Counted from the first letter of the stretch, positions 35,566-47,629 are shown. The stretch is 64,000 nt of DNA from Hymenobacter plasmatis (GCF_020711255.1 NZ_JAJFAW010000008.1:124001-188000), one strand, 5' to 3'. Numbers and translations are program-made. The notes: generated by a model from the sequence alone, not told the origin.

Positions 35566-37671
35566 TTACGCCCCGCGTGCCACCACGGTGCCAAGCAACG
35601 CCCCAAGCTCATTGTCCAGCTCCTTGAGCCGTTTGATATCGCCGAGGATTTCGAACATTTCGGCGTCTTCCAGGGGGTGGCGCAGGCGGTCGAGGCAGAT
35701 GTCCAGTTCGCGCTGCACGTGCACCTTGTTGAGGCGCAGCACAGCGTTGTCGCAGGCCAGCTTGGGCATGTCTACTTCGTTGAAGACGTAGATTTCCTTG
35801 GTGCGCCAGTTGGGGCTGATTTCGTAGCGCTCGGTGGCCAGGTCGGTGATGAGGTGGCGAATGTCGGCGCGCTCGTTTTGGGCCAGCAGGCGCGCGTCGG
35901 GGAAGCGGTTGGCCAGGAGCTCCTGCCGGCACATTTCCCACATCTCGGCAAAGAGCGGGTGAGTCAGGGGCGTTTCGCCGAGCTGGCCCAACAGGTAAGC
36001 AGCCACGCTGATTTCCTCCTCGACTTCGCGGCCGGCATAAAGCACGAGCAGACGCAGCACCTCCCGCTCGCAGACTTTTAGCATGTCGGGCAGGTCCTCG
36101 TCTTGCTCGGCGGCTTTAGCCGGCTGGAACGTAGCGCCGGCCCCGAGTACCTCTACAGAGGCTTCGTGGCCGCCGTACATCAGCATCTCGGCCTCTTCCT
36201 CGTCGCTCATGGGCCGGGCGGCCGGAGCGGGCCGGGGCTGGCCTGAGCTGCTACTGGGCGGGTAGCCGGTGTTGGCACTGCCGGCGCCGTTGCCGTAATT
36301 GCCGGCGTTGCCGCTGCCGTAGCTGCCGCTGGGCTTGGCGGCCGGGGCTTTCACCAGCTTGTTGTATTCGGTGATGAGTACCTGCTCATCAATGCCAAAG
36401 GTGGCCGAAGTCTGCTGCAGAAACACCTGCCGCTTGATGGCGTCGGGCACTTTGGCAATGCTATGGAGCACGTCGCGGATAGCTTCGGCCTTCTTCACCG
36501 GGTCGTTGCTGGCCTCGCGGGCCACCAGCGTGGTTTTGAAGGTGATGAAGTCCTGGCTGCTTTTCTCGATGTAGTCGGCAAAGCGCTGGTCGCCCACTTT
36601 GCGGATGTAGCTGTCGGGGTCGTCGCCGTCGGGGAAGAGCACCACACGCACGTTCAGGCCGCCTTCGAGCAGCAGGTCGGTGCCGCGCAGCGAGGCCTTG
36701 ATGCCGGCCGCATCGCCGTCGTAGAGCACCGTTACGTTATCGGAATACCGCTTGATTAAACGGATTTGGCCTTCGGTGAGGGAGGTGCCCGACGAGGCCA
36801 CCACGTTCTTGATGCCGCCCTGGTGGAGGCTGAGCACGTCGAGGTAGCCTTCCACGAGGTAGCACACCTCCTCTGTCCGGATGGCCTGGCGGGCCTGAAA
36901 CAAGCCATACAGCACATCCGACTTGTGGTAAATGTCAGACTCTGGCGAGTTGAGGTACTTCGCCATCTTATCATCGCGCTTGAGGGTGCGGGCCCCAAAG
37001 CCCACCACCCGGCCGCTGATGTTGTGAATCGGGAACATCACCCGGCCCCGAAACCGGTCGTAGCGCCGACCGGTGTCGTGGCCCTGGTCGTCGGTTTTGG
37101 TAACGATGAGGCCGGATTTCTCCAGATACTTTTTGTCGTAGCCGGCTTTCTCGGCGGCTTTCATCAAATCGTCCCAGCTGTCGAGCGAGTAGCCCAACTC
37201 AAAGGTTTGGATAGTGCTCAGGTTCAGGCCGCGCTCCTTGAGGTAACCGTAGCCGATGCTCATGCCCTCCTCGGAATTGAGCAGCAAGCGGTGGTAGTGG
37301 TTTTTAGCGAAGTCGGAAACGATGAATTGGGAGTCCCGCTCGTTTTGCTCCAGCTGCTGCTGAGGCGTTTTTTCCTCCTCCTCAACCTCAATGGCGTACT
37401 TTTTGGCCAGGTATTTCAGGGCCTCCACGTAGCTGGTGCCCTCCACGTCCATCACAAATTGCACCACGCCGCCGGCCTTGCCGCAGCCGAAGCACTTGTA
37501 CAGTGACTTGGCCGGGTTTACGGAGAATGATGGGGATTTTTCGTTGTGAAACGGGCACGGCGCCCACAGATTCTGCCCCTTGCGCTTGAGCTGCACAAAG
37601 TCGCCGACCACTTCTACGATGTCGGCAGTTTGAATAATGTGGTCAACTAGTTCTTTGGGGATGCGGGCCAT
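35566..37671 (-). CDS. dnaG: DNA primase
   Basis: A 701-residue primase that makes RNA primers at the replication fork. The N-terminal CHC2 zinc ribbon is CPFHNEKSPSFSVNP..YKCFGCGKAGG (near residues 39-65). The catalytic core has the TOPRIM motifs CYLVEGYLDVLSLHQ and VLYDGDAAGIKAS. A Gly/Ser/Pro-rich linker (about residues 450-490) leads to the C-terminal helicase-binding domain. The start ATG at 37671 is followed by MARIPKELVDHI, a typical N-terminus. A palindromic element lies just upstream (37701-37806) between it and the divergent leuS. Confidence 0.96.
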   Translation of the reverse strand: MARIPKELVDHIIQTADIVEVVGDFVQLKRKGQNLWAPCPFHNEKSPSFSVNPAKSLYKCFGCGKAGGVVQFVMDVEGTSYVEALKYLAKKYAIEVEEEEKTPQQQLEQNERDSQFIVSDFAKNHYHRLLLNSEEGMSIGYGYLKERGLNLSTIQTFELGYSLDSWDDLMKAAEKAGYDKKYLEKSGLIVTKTDDQGHDTGRRYDRFRGRVMFPIHNISGRVVGFGARTLKRDDKMAKYLNSPESDIYHKSDVLYGLFQARQAIRTEEVCYLVEGYLDVLSLHQGGIKNVVASSGTSLTEGQIRLIKRYSDNVTVLYDGDAAGIKASLRGTDLLLEGGLNVRVVLFPDGDDPDSYIRKVGDQRFADYIEKSSQDFITFKTTLVAREASNDPVKKAEAIRDVLHSIAKVPDAIKRQVFLQQTSATFGIDEQVLITEYNKLVKAPAAKPSGSYGSGNAGNYGNGAGSANTGYPPSSSSGQPRPAPAARPMSDEEEAEMLMYGGHEASVEVLGAGATFQPAKAAEQDEDLPDMLKVCEREVLRLLVLYAGREVEEEISVAAYLLGQLGETPLTHPLFAEMWEMCRQELLANRFPDARLLAQNERADIRHLITDLATERYEISPNWRTKEIYVFNEVDMPKLACDNAVLRLNKVHVQRELDICLDRLRHPLEDAEMFEILGDIKRLKELDNELGALLGTVVARGA

Positions 37672-37700
37672 GGGCGGCGAGATAGCGGCTTTTTTCTACT

Positions 37701-37806
37701 TAGAACGTCATGCTGAGCGTAGCCGAAGCATCTCGCGTGTGGCAGTAATCCAACTAGCTCAACGATGCGAGCGAGATGCTTCGGCTACGCTCAGCATGAC
37801 GTTCTA
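37701..37806. repeat. Dispersed palindromic element, copy 3
   Basis: Inverted repeat with arms TAGAACGTCATGCTGAGCG, TAGCCGAAGCATCTCGC (left) and a perfect right arm. It differs from copy 2 at paired stem positions (T-A against C-G). The loop holds CCAACTAGCTCAACGATGC, including an AGCTCAA heptamer. It lies between the divergent dnaG and leuS genes. Confidence 0.9.
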
Positions 37807-37873
37807 CTTGTTTTAGTTGGTCGACGACGTTCTGCCGACCTCCAACAAAGTTCGCCCTACTTTCTCTACGTCC

Positions 37874-37881
37874 TACCTTTG
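37874..37881 (+). promoter_or_regulatory. -7 element TACCTTTG of leuS
   Basis: A full match to TAnnTTTG, 22 bases before the leuS ATG at 37904. Confidence 0.75.
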
Positions 37882-37903
37882 CCTCGAATAAACTCCGCGC
37901 AAA

Positions 37904-40873
<2,970 letters not shown>

Positions 40874-40895
40874 TCACCCACATTAAATTGAGCTG

Positions 40896-40929
40896 AAAAA
40901 GCTCGCTGCATTGCGCAGCGGGCTTTTTT
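40896..40929 (+). terminator. Terminator of leuS
   Basis: Stem AAAAAGC.CGCTGC / GCAGCG.GCTTTTTT followed by T-rich DNA, 23 bases after the leuS stop. Confidence 0.85.
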
Positions 40930-40956
40930 GCTTTTTAAGCTTGAGCCTCACCCTTT

Positions 40957-41046
40957 TGTCATGCTAACGCAGGAAGCATCTTATCACGGCTGAACGAATT
41001 GAGCTGACCTGATAAGATGCTTCGTGGGCTCAGCATGACAGACAAA
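40957..41046. repeat. Dispersed palindromic element, copy 4 (diverged)
   Basis: Left arm TGTCATGCTAACGCAGGAAG and right arm built of GAAGCATCTTATC, TCAGCATGACAGACA-like complements. The stem has several mismatches, unlike the other copies. The loop includes TGAACGAATTGAGCTGACC, with a TTGAGCT heptamer. Confidence 0.75.
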
Positions 41047-41090
41047 TGAAAGCGGTGCCCGAAAAAGCCATTGTAAACCCGTCGCTAATG

Positions 41091-41098
41091 CATCTTTG
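41091..41098 (+). promoter_or_regulatory. Possible -7 element CATCTTTG of the M14 peptidase gene
   Basis: One mismatch from TAnnTTTG, 20 bases after a TTG at 41071, which is about the usual spacing; the ATG is at 41150. Confidence 0.45.
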
Positions 41099-41149
41099 TG
41101 ACGGGCAATTCTCGCGTTTTTTGCTCTGGTATATTCTGATAATTTTTCA

Positions 41150-43759
41150 ATGGCTCCCAATCATTTACTTACTCCTCGGCCCTTGGTGGGCCGTACCATA
41201 CGCAGTTGGAGCGTAGCGTTGCTCACGCTGTTGTCGCTGCCAAGCCAGGCCCAAACGGCCACCGACTCCGGCCCCCTGCTCACCCCCGACCAGTTCCTGG
41301 GCTATAAGCTGGGCACGCAGTTCACGCCCCACGCTCAGATTTTGCGCTACGTAGACCATGTGGTGGCCCACACGCCCAGCCGCATGAAGCTGGTGCGCTA
41401 CGGCAGCACCTACGAGCATCGGCCGCTGGAAGTGGTGGAAATTGCCAGTGCCGACAATTTTGGCCGCCTCGAAGACGTGCGCCACAACAATCTCAAGCTC
41501 GCGGGGCTGGAAAAAGGCAACGGCCAGCGCCAGCAGCCCGCCGTGTGCTGGTTGAGCTACAACGTGCACGGCAACGAAGCCGTGTCGTCGGAAGCGGTGA
41601 TGCAGGTGCTCTACGACCTGGCCAACCCGCAGGACCAGCAGATGCAGGACTGGCTCAAGAACACGGTCGTCATCGTGGACCCCTGCGTGAACCCCGACGG
41701 CCGCGACCGCTACGGCAACTGGTACAACCGCGTGCGCAACCAGTCGCCGAATGCCAATCCCGATTCCTGGGAGCACCACGAGCCCTGGCCCGGCGGCCGC
41801 TTCAACCACTACTACTTCGACCTGAACCGCGACTGGGCCTGGCAAACCCAGCAGGAAACCAAGCAGCGCATTGTGCTCTACAACCAGTGGCTCCCGGCCG
41901 TGCACGCCGACTTCCACGAAATGGGGCCCAACAACTCCTACTACTTTTCGCCAGCTGCCAAGCCTTACCACGCCGACATTACGCCCTGGCAGCGCAAGTT
42001 TCAGGACGTGCTGGGCGACTACAACAAGGTGGCGTTCGACAAGAACAACTGGCTGTATTTCACCCGCGAAACCTACGACCTGTTTGCGCCCACCTACGGC
42101 GATACCTGGCCCAGCTTCAACGGCGCCATCGGCATGACCTATGAGCAAGGCGGCGGAGGCCCGGCCGGCGTAGCCTATTCGCGGCTCGACGGCGACACCC
42201 TCACCCTGGGCCAGCGCATTGCCCACCACCACGCGGCCAGCCGTGCCACCATCCAGGCCACGGCCGAGCGGCACGATGACCTGTTGCGCGAGTTCCAGGC
42301 ATACTTCGCCACGGCCCAGAGCAAGCCCCAGGGTCAGTACAAGAGCTACGTGCTGTCGGCCGCCGGCAACGACCCGGGCCAGCTCCGCTCCCTCACGCAG
42401 TATCTCGAGCGCAACCAAATCAGCTACGGGTATGCCTCGAAGCGCGCCAAAACCAAAGGCTACAACTACACCTCCGGCAAAACCGAAACCGTGCAGATTG
42501 AGCCGCGCGACGTGGTGGTGAGCATGTACCAGCCCAAGTCGACGCTGGTAAAGGTGCTGTTTGAGCCCCGCGCCCAGCTCGAAGACTCGCTCACCTACGA
42601 CATCACTTCCTGGGCCCTGCCCTACGCCTTTGGCGTGAAAGCCTACGCCGTGGCCGGCCGTCTCGATGCTTCGGGCGCCGCTCCTAGCCCGGCCACCGTG
42701 CGCGGCAGCGCCGCCGCCAGCACCGACCGGCCCTACGCCTACCTGGCTCGCTGGAACAGCCTGCAGGACGTGCGCTTCCTGAGCCGCCTGCTGCAGCAAA
42801 AAGTGAAGGTGCGCTACGCGGAAAAAGAATTCGAATCGGAAGGCCAGAAGTACGCCCCCGGCACGCTGGTCATCACGCGCACCGGCAACGAGGCCATGGG
42901 CGCCCGCTTCGACCAAGTGGTGCGTGCCCAGGCCGACTCGGCCGGCACGGTGGTCACGGCTGTAAAATCGGGTTTTTCCACTTCTGGGCGCGACTTGGGT
43001 TCGGGCACGGTTCACTTTGTGAAGCAGCCCAATGTGGCCGTAGTAGCTGGCCCGGGCGTCGATGGCACGGCCTTCGGCGAGGTATGGCACTTCTTCGAGC
43101 AGCAATTGGGCTATCCGCTCACGGTGCTCGGCACCGACTACCTCAGCCGGGTGTCCTTGCAGAAGTACGATGTACTTATTCTGCCCAACGGCAGCTACAC
43201 CGACGTGTACAACGACCGTAACATGGAAAACCTCAAGGCGTGGGTGCGTGACGGCGGCAAGCTCATCGCCATGGAAGGCGCCGCCAAAATGCTTTCCAAC
43301 AAGAAAGACTTCCTGCTCAAGACCAAGGCCGTCGATTCGGTGGCCATCAAGAAAGACGAAAAAGCCAACCCCTACAAACTCCTGCGCCGCTACGGCAACT
43401 CCGAGCGCGAAGAAGCCGAAGAAGTGGTGCAGGGCAGCGTGTACCGCGTGCAGCTCGACAACACCCATCCGCTGGCCTTCGGCTACGGCGACACGTACTT
43501 CGCCCTGATTCGCAACCCGCTGAACTACCGCTTCCTGGGCAAGGGCGGCTGGAACGTGGGCGTCATTAAGAAAGACAGCTACTCATCGGGCTTCATCGGC
43601 ACCAAAGCCCGCAAGGAGCTTTCCGACACGTTCGTAGTCGGCACCCAGGACTTGGGCCGCGGCGAAGTAGTGTATCTGGGCGACAACCCCTTGTTCCGGG
43701 CCTTCTGGCAGGGTGGCAAACTGCTCTTTGGCAATGCCGTTTTCCTGGTAGGCCAATAA
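41150..43759 (+). CDS. Secreted M14-family zinc carboxypeptidase-like protein
   Basis: An 869-residue protein with a signal peptide (about residues 1-35). The M14 catalytic domain has zinc ligands H140 and E143 in NVHGNEAV and a later His in VHADFHEMG; Asn/Arg residues for the substrate carboxylate lie in NPDGRDRYGNW. After about residue 400 a long C-terminal part includes VAVVAGPGVDGTAFGEVWHF and YDVLILPNGSYTD, similar to a class I glutamine-amidotransferase-like fold. M14 enzymes remove C-terminal residues from peptides. The arrangement is common in Bacteroidota exported proteins. A monocistronic unit: promoter-like sequence upstream, terminator at 43778. Confidence 0.92.
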   Translation: MAPNHLLTPRPLVGRTIRSWSVALLTLLSLPSQAQTATDSGPLLTPDQFLGYKLGTQFTPHAQILRYVDHVVAHTPSRMKLVRYGSTYEHRPLEVVEIASADNFGRLEDVRHNNLKLAGLEKGNGQRQQPAVCWLSYNVHGNEAVSSEAVMQVLYDLANPQDQQMQDWLKNTVVIVDPCVNPDGRDRYGNWYNRVRNQSPNANPDSWEHHEPWPGGRFNHYYFDLNRDWAWQTQQETKQRIVLYNQWLPAVHADFHEMGPNNSYYFSPAAKPYHADITPWQRKFQDVLGDYNKVAFDKNNWLYFTRETYDLFAPTYGDTWPSFNGAIGMTYEQGGGGPAGVAYSRLDGDTLTLGQRIAHHHAASRATIQATAERHDDLLREFQAYFATAQSKPQGQYKSYVLSAAGNDPGQLRSLTQYLERNQISYGYASKRAKTKGYNYTSGKTETVQIEPRDVVVSMYQPKSTLVKVLFEPRAQLEDSLTYDITSWALPYAFGVKAYAVAGRLDASGAAPSPATVRGSAAASTDRPYAYLARWNSLQDVRFLSRLLQQKVKVRYAEKEFESEGQKYAPGTLVITRTGNEAMGARFDQVVRAQADSAGTVVTAVKSGFSTSGRDLGSGTVHFVKQPNVAVVAGPGVDGTAFGEVWHFFEQQLGYPLTVLGTDYLSRVSLQKYDVLILPNGSYTDVYNDRNMENLKAWVRDGGKLIAMEGAAKMLSNKKDFLLKTKAVDSVAIKKDEKANPYKLLRRYGNSEREEAEEVVQGSVYRVQLDNTHPLAFGYGDTYFALIRNPLNYRFLGKGGWNVGVIKKDSYSSGFIGTKARKELSDTFVVGTQDLGRGEVVYLGDNPLFRAFWQGGKLLFGNAVFLVGQ

Positions 43760-43777
43760 GCCAGCTCAATAAATACG

Positions 43778-43811
43778 AAAAGCCCCGCCGGTTTCCCGGC
43801 GGGGCTTTTTT
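43778..43811 (+). terminator. Terminator of the M14 peptidase gene
   Basis: Stem AAAAGCCCCGCCGG / CCGGCGGGGCTTTTTT, 18 bases after the stop codon. Confidence 0.9.
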
Positions 43812-43827
43812 GTAAGCGAAAGTAGAC

Positions 43828-43914
43828 CGTCATGCAGAGCGCAGCGAAGCATCTTATCACGTTCGAACCATTCGTTCAACGGTTATAAGATGCTTCGCTG
43901 CGCTCTGCATGACG
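43828..43914. repeat. Dispersed palindromic element, copy 5
   Basis: Arms CGTCATGCAGAGCGCAGCG and AAGCATCTTAT, with a perfect right-hand complement; loop CGTTCGAACCATTCGTTCAA. It is the same subtype as copy 1 (1104-1196). Confidence 0.88.
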
Positions 43915-43952
43915 TCCTTATTCTGTTTACTAACTCAGAACTTGCTACGCGG

Positions 43953-44303
43953 TTATTGGGCCAGCATTGCCCGGGTCGCTTTAGGCAGGGATGCAAGTAC
44001 CAAGTCGTAAGAATGGTCAATTAGCTCGCGTAACTGGCGCTCTGGAATGCCGGTACCAATCAGCACGGTGTTCCAGTGCGTCTTACTCATGTGGTAGCCG
44101 GGCAGCACGTAATCGTGGGCTTCGCGCAGCTCAACGGCCCGCTCGGGGTCGCATTTGAGGTTGATGCTGCCGAATGTGTCAATGTCGGTCAGGGCAAACA
44201 TTTTGCCGCCGACTTTGAACACGAGGGTTTCGGGGCCAAACGGGGTTCCGTCCGTCACGCCGGGCTTGGCAAGGCAGTAGTCGCGAAAGTCCTCAATATT
44301 CAT
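43953..44303 (-). CDS. MmcQ/YjbR-family protein
   Basis: A 116-residue protein of the MmcQ/YjbR fold: EDFRDYCLAKPGVTDGTPFG, a central KVGGKMFALTDID strand pair, HWNTVLI and a C-terminal ELIDHSYDLV helix. The fold resembles a DNA-binding CyaY-like structure; the function is uncertain. It stands alone on the minus strand and is followed closely by a palindromic element. Confidence 0.85.
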   Translation of the reverse strand: MNIEDFRDYCLAKPGVTDGTPFGPETLVFKVGGKMFALTDIDTFGSINLKCDPERAVELREAHDYVLPGYHMSKTHWNTVLIGTGIPERQLRELIDHSYDLVLASLPKATRAMLAQ

Positions 44304-44313
44304 CGCAAAGCTG

Positions 44314-44487
44314 TTACAGAACGTAGCGAAACAGCATCACCACCAGGCACACCAGAAACATCGCCAAGCTAAGCTTATTGATGAAGTGCATGGTCTTCAA
44401 GTTGAAGTTGCTCTTGCGATTAGGGTCGTTGCGGCGGAAATAATAACCGAGGACCGGACCAAAATTAAATAGGTTCTTACCGTTCAT
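44314..44487 (-). CDS. DUF6728-like small membrane protein
   Basis: A 57-residue protein that I read directly from the minus strand. It starts MNGKNLFNFGPVLGYYFR, has RNDPNRKSNFNLKTMHFINK in the middle and ends in one membrane helix (LAMFLVCLVVMLFRYVL). This pattern recalls the DUF6728 family of small Bacteroidota proteins of unknown function. The stop at 44314 is 10 bases from the MmcQ/YjbR start, so the two probably share a transcript. The ATG at 44487 is the natural start. Confidence 0.7.
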   Translation of the reverse strand: MNGKNLFNFGPVLGYYFRRNDPNRKSNFNLKTMHFINKLSLAMFLVCLVVMLFRYVL

Positions 44488-44567
44488 GGCACATGGTGTT
44501 TTGGTTCAGAAAGGTAACACCAAGCGCGGCAGAATGATTTAGAGCAACCGGATTAGTTGCGCCGTAC

Positions 44568-44575
44568 TACGTTTG
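44568..44575 (+). promoter_or_regulatory. -7 element TACGTTTG of the NTF2-like protein gene
   Basis: A full match to TAnnTTTG, 51 bases before the TTG start at 44627. Confidence 0.65.
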
Positions 44576-44626
44576 CAACTCCGTCAGCCTCACGGCGTCG
44601 TTCATTAAACTAACCCCCCGCTTCCC

Positions 44627-45088
44627 TTGAAACACTTTTTCGCATTGCTGCTATCAGCTGCTGCCACCAGCTCCGCTTTTGCCCAGAAAGCTTCGTCCGA
44701 AACTGCTGCCGTCAAGCAAACCGTAACGTCGTTTTTCGACGGCATGCGGCGCGGCGACAGCACCATGGTTCGCCGCACCTTGGCACCGGGCGTGGTTTTC
44801 CACGGCATCGGCGGAAAGCCCGGCCAGCCGTCCACTTTGGAAACGGAAAGCATCAACGGTTTCCTAAAGGCCGTAGGCACGCCCCACCCCGAAATCTGGG
44901 ACGAGCGGGTACAATTCGAGCGGGTTCTCATCGACGCCAACCTGGCCAGCGTCTGGGCACCGTATGAGTTCTACCTGGGCAGCAAATTCAGCCACTGCGG
45001 CTACGATTCGTTTCAGCTGGTGAAGCTGGCCGATGGCTGGAAAATTGCGCACATCATCGATACGCGGCGCAAGGAGAAGTGTAAGTAA
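44627..45088 (+). CDS. Secreted NTF2-like (SnoaL/DUF4440-type) protein
   Basis: A 153-residue protein with a signal peptide (MKHFFALLLSAAATSSAFAQ) and an NTF2-like cone: VKQTVTSFFDGMRRGDSTMV, VVFHGIGG, SVWAPYEFYLG, then YDSFQLVKLADGWKIAHIID. The fold binds small molecules or acts as an enzyme in many contexts; this one cannot be assigned. The start is a TTG read as Met; it is supported by the signal peptide and the -7 element upstream. Ends in KEKCK. Confidence 0.82.
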   Translation: MKHFFALLLSAAATSSAFAQKASSETAAVKQTVTSFFDGMRRGDSTMVRRTLAPGVVFHGIGGKPGQPSTLETESINGFLKAVGTPHPEIWDERVQFERVLIDANLASVWAPYEFYLGSKFSHCGYDSFQLVKLADGWKIAHIIDTRRKEKCK

Positions 45089-45119
45089 GGCTTTAATTAA
45101 AAGCATCCTTTCCCCCACT

Positions 45120-45566
45120 CTATCTCTTAGGAAATTTATTTAATTCACTAAGAAAAGCTCTTGATATTTTTTCCAAATCAGAATCATCAAAGCTGAAATC
45201 CAAAAAAACTTCTTCGTCTAATGCATTAGGTGGCCTGCATTCCAAATCGAAGTGCATTCGAATTATTTTCTTGGTTTCATCACTACTCACCAATTCCCAA
45301 GACAGATTTGGCTCAATAAACCCTAATTCGGTGTTTACACTTTGATTTTGCGATAAATCAGAAAACCACTTAGCTAGTAAGCCTAAGTCCCAGGTGGTAA
45401 GGCAAGGGTCGATGATGCTCCAATTTCCTATTTCGCTTTTTACTTCTAATGCGATATCTAGAAAATTAGCGTCCCAATTCCAATCCCCTCCTATCCCGGC
45501 TTGTGGAAACTGATAATTAACCGTTTGCAAAACAACAGAATGGTTTGAATCTGCAAAAACGACCAT
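45120..45566 (-). CDS. WapI-type immunity-like protein in AT-rich DNA
   Basis: A 148-residue protein. DWNWDANFLDIALEVKSEIG, IIDPCLTTWDLGLLAKWFSD, ELGFIEPNLSWEL and MHFDLECRPP follow the pattern I recall for WapI-family immunity proteins, which protect against polymorphic or contact-dependent toxins. The DNA is strikingly AT-rich, with A- and T-ending codons, unlike every neighbour. No toxin gene is adjacent, so it appears as an orphan. Either acquired recently as a solitary immunity gene or a remnant of a toxin cassette; function is inferred from similarity only. Confidence 0.65.
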   Translation of the reverse strand: MVVFADSNHSVVLQTVNYQFPQAGIGGDWNWDANFLDIALEVKSEIGNWSIIDPCLTTWDLGLLAKWFSDLSQNQSVNTELGFIEPNLSWELVSSDETKKIIRMHFDLECRPPNALDEEVFLDFSFDDSDLEKISRAFLSELNKFPKR

Positions 45567-45597
45567 CTCAGTTTTACAAAGAGGTTATAATTACAAT

Positions 45598-47586
45598 CTA
45601 AATACCCACCGGCTCCTCCACCACTTCCTTCTCAATCCAGCGGCCGTCCTCCCGCATTAGCTCAATTAGCTCATCCACGGCGGCTTCTTCGGGCACGGAT
45701 TTCTTGATGACTTCCTGGCCGCGGTAGAGCGAGATTTTGCCCTTGCCCACGCCCACGTAGCCGTAGTCGGCGTCGGCCATTTCGCCGGGGCCGTTCACGA
45801 TACAGCCCATGATGCCGATTTTTACGCCCTTGAGGTGGTCGGTGCGCTTGCGAATCATGGCCGTGGTTTCCTGTAGGTCGAAAAGGGTACGGCCGCAGCT
45901 GGGGCAGCTGATGTACTCAGTTTTGCTCATGCGGGTGCGGGCCGCCTGCAAGATGCCAAACGACAGCTGGTTGAGGCCATCGAGGGTATTGAGCCATTCC
46001 TGCTTCGGGCGCTCCGGCAGCAGCTCGGTGCTGAGTACTATGCCATCGCCCAGGCCATCGAGCAGCAGCCCACCCCCATCGGTAGCGGCGTAGAGCTGGG
46101 TTTCTTCCGGCGAAAGGGCCGGGTACTGGCGGTTGATAATGACCGGGCAGGTCACGCCGGCGTTCATCAGCTCGAAGAAGGCGCGCCGAATCTCCGGCAT
46201 GGCGTGAGCATTCTCGGTGTAAAGAATGACCACGGCAGTGCTATCGGCCCGCAGCTGGTCGAGCGCGGGCGCAGTGAGTGAAGCCAGGCTCTGGAACACA
46301 AAGTTGAGCTCCGGGTGGCGCACGGCAGTCACATCATATTCGGCTTGCGTGAACACCGGGAAATGGTCGGCGCGGTGCCCGGCGTCCCGCCAGGCGGCGT
46401 AGTCTACGATTTCCTTTAGGCCGTTGGGCAACATGAATGGGGCGGGCCGCTGGCCGGTATAGATGTAGTCAGCGCCCAGGTCCGACATCTGAAACTTGTC
46501 GAGAAACGGCGAGTACAATTGCCCGGCCGCGCGCAAATCGGCATACTCCAGGTTGGGCAAACGAGACAAGTCGGTAATGACGCGGGGCACGTTCTGGCCA
46601 CCCAGATTGGCCACCTCGTGCGTGATGCGGCGGAAGTACTGGAACGGATTTATCGGCTCCTCGCCTACCAGCGGGGCAATGGGTTGAGCTGCTGCCGCGC
46701 GGTGCGTATAACGGTCAATCAGCATTTTCGCTACCGGCGCTTCGGCTTCGGGCGCTTCGGTCAGGCTCACGCGCACGGTATCACCGAGGCCATCTTCCAG
46801 CAGCGTGCCGATGCCCACGGCCGACTTAATGCGGCCGTCTTCGGCCTCGCCGGCTTCGGTCACGCCCAGGTGCAATGGGTAAGGCTGCAGGCCTTCCTCA
46901 TCCAGCTTTTGCACCAGCAGGCGGTAGGCTTGCACCATCACCTGGGTATTGCTGGCCTTCATGCTCAGCACCACGTCGAAGTAATTTTCTTCCTCGCAGA
47001 GGCGCAGAAATTCCAGCGCCGATTCCACCATGCCCAGCGGCGTGTCGCCGTACCGACTCAGGATGCGGTCCGACAGCGAGCCATGGTTGGTGCCAATGCG
47101 CATGGCCGTTCCATACTGTTTGCATATTTTCACCAGCGGCCGAAACCGCTCCCGGATGCGGTCTACCTCGGCCGCGTAGGTGGTATCGGTATACTCTATT
47201 TCCTCAAATTTCTTCTTGTCGGCGTAGTTGCCGGGGTTCACGCGCACTTTCTCCACGATGCGGGCGGCCAGCTCGGCGGCGTTGGGCGTGAAGTGAATAT
47301 CGGCGATGAGCGGCACCGTGCAGCCGCGTTTGCGCAGCTCCTTCTTGATTTCGAGCAGGTTCTGGGCCTCCTTCATACTGGGAGCCGTGATGCGCACGTA
47401 CTCGCACCCCGCCTCCACCATGCGCAACGTCTGCTCCACGGAGCCCAGCGTGTCCATGGTGTCCACAGTGGTCATGCTCTGCACCCGAATGGGGTAATTG
47501 CCGCCTAAGGGCAAGTCGCCAATGTTAACTACGCGCGCTACGCGGCGCTTGTATTCGGTCAGGCTGGGGCAATACGTTTTGTTCAT
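45598..47586 (-). CDS. ispG: 4-hydroxy-3-methylbut-2-en-1-yl diphosphate synthase, long form
   Basis: A 662-residue enzyme of the MEP pathway that converts MEcPP to HMBPP with an iron-sulfur cluster. The N-terminal TIM barrel begins KRRVARVVNIGDLPLGG, and IRIGTNHGSLSDRIL is conserved. The C-terminal cluster domain has CPSCGRTLFDLQE and GCIVNGPGEMADADYG, holding the Cys and Glu ligands. An insert of about 250 residues between them (about 300-540) marks the plant/Chlamydia/Bacteroidota type. The ATG at 47586 is preferred: the promoter at 47630 lies inside the longer open frame. Confidence 0.95.
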   Translation of the reverse strand: MNKTYCPSLTEYKRRVARVVNIGDLPLGGNYPIRVQSMTTVDTMDTLGSVEQTLRMVEAGCEYVRITAPSMKEAQNLLEIKKELRKRGCTVPLIADIHFTPNAAELAARIVEKVRVNPGNYADKKKFEEIEYTDTTYAAEVDRIRERFRPLVKICKQYGTAMRIGTNHGSLSDRILSRYGDTPLGMVESALEFLRLCEEENYFDVVLSMKASNTQVMVQAYRLLVQKLDEEGLQPYPLHLGVTEAGEAEDGRIKSAVGIGTLLEDGLGDTVRVSLTEAPEAEAPVAKMLIDRYTHRAAAAQPIAPLVGEEPINPFQYFRRITHEVANLGGQNVPRVITDLSRLPNLEYADLRAAGQLYSPFLDKFQMSDLGADYIYTGQRPAPFMLPNGLKEIVDYAAWRDAGHRADHFPVFTQAEYDVTAVRHPELNFVFQSLASLTAPALDQLRADSTAVVILYTENAHAMPEIRRAFFELMNAGVTCPVIINRQYPALSPEETQLYAATDGGGLLLDGLGDGIVLSTELLPERPKQEWLNTLDGLNQLSFGILQAARTRMSKTEYISCPSCGRTLFDLQETTAMIRKRTDHLKGVKIGIMGCIVNGPGEMADADYGYVGVGKGKISLYRGQEVIKKSVPEEAAVDELIELMREDGRWIEKEVVEEPVGI

Positions 47587-47629
47587 AAACCAAAAACTAT
47601 GGTCGGAAGGCGAAAGTTGCGCCGTAGCA

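Noticed and set aside
41165..43468. A very long open frame on the minus strand (767 codons)
   Set aside because: It is opposite the M14 peptidase gene, which has a signal peptide and catalytic motifs. High GC removes stop codons from the antisense frame, and the translated antisense product has no recognisable features.
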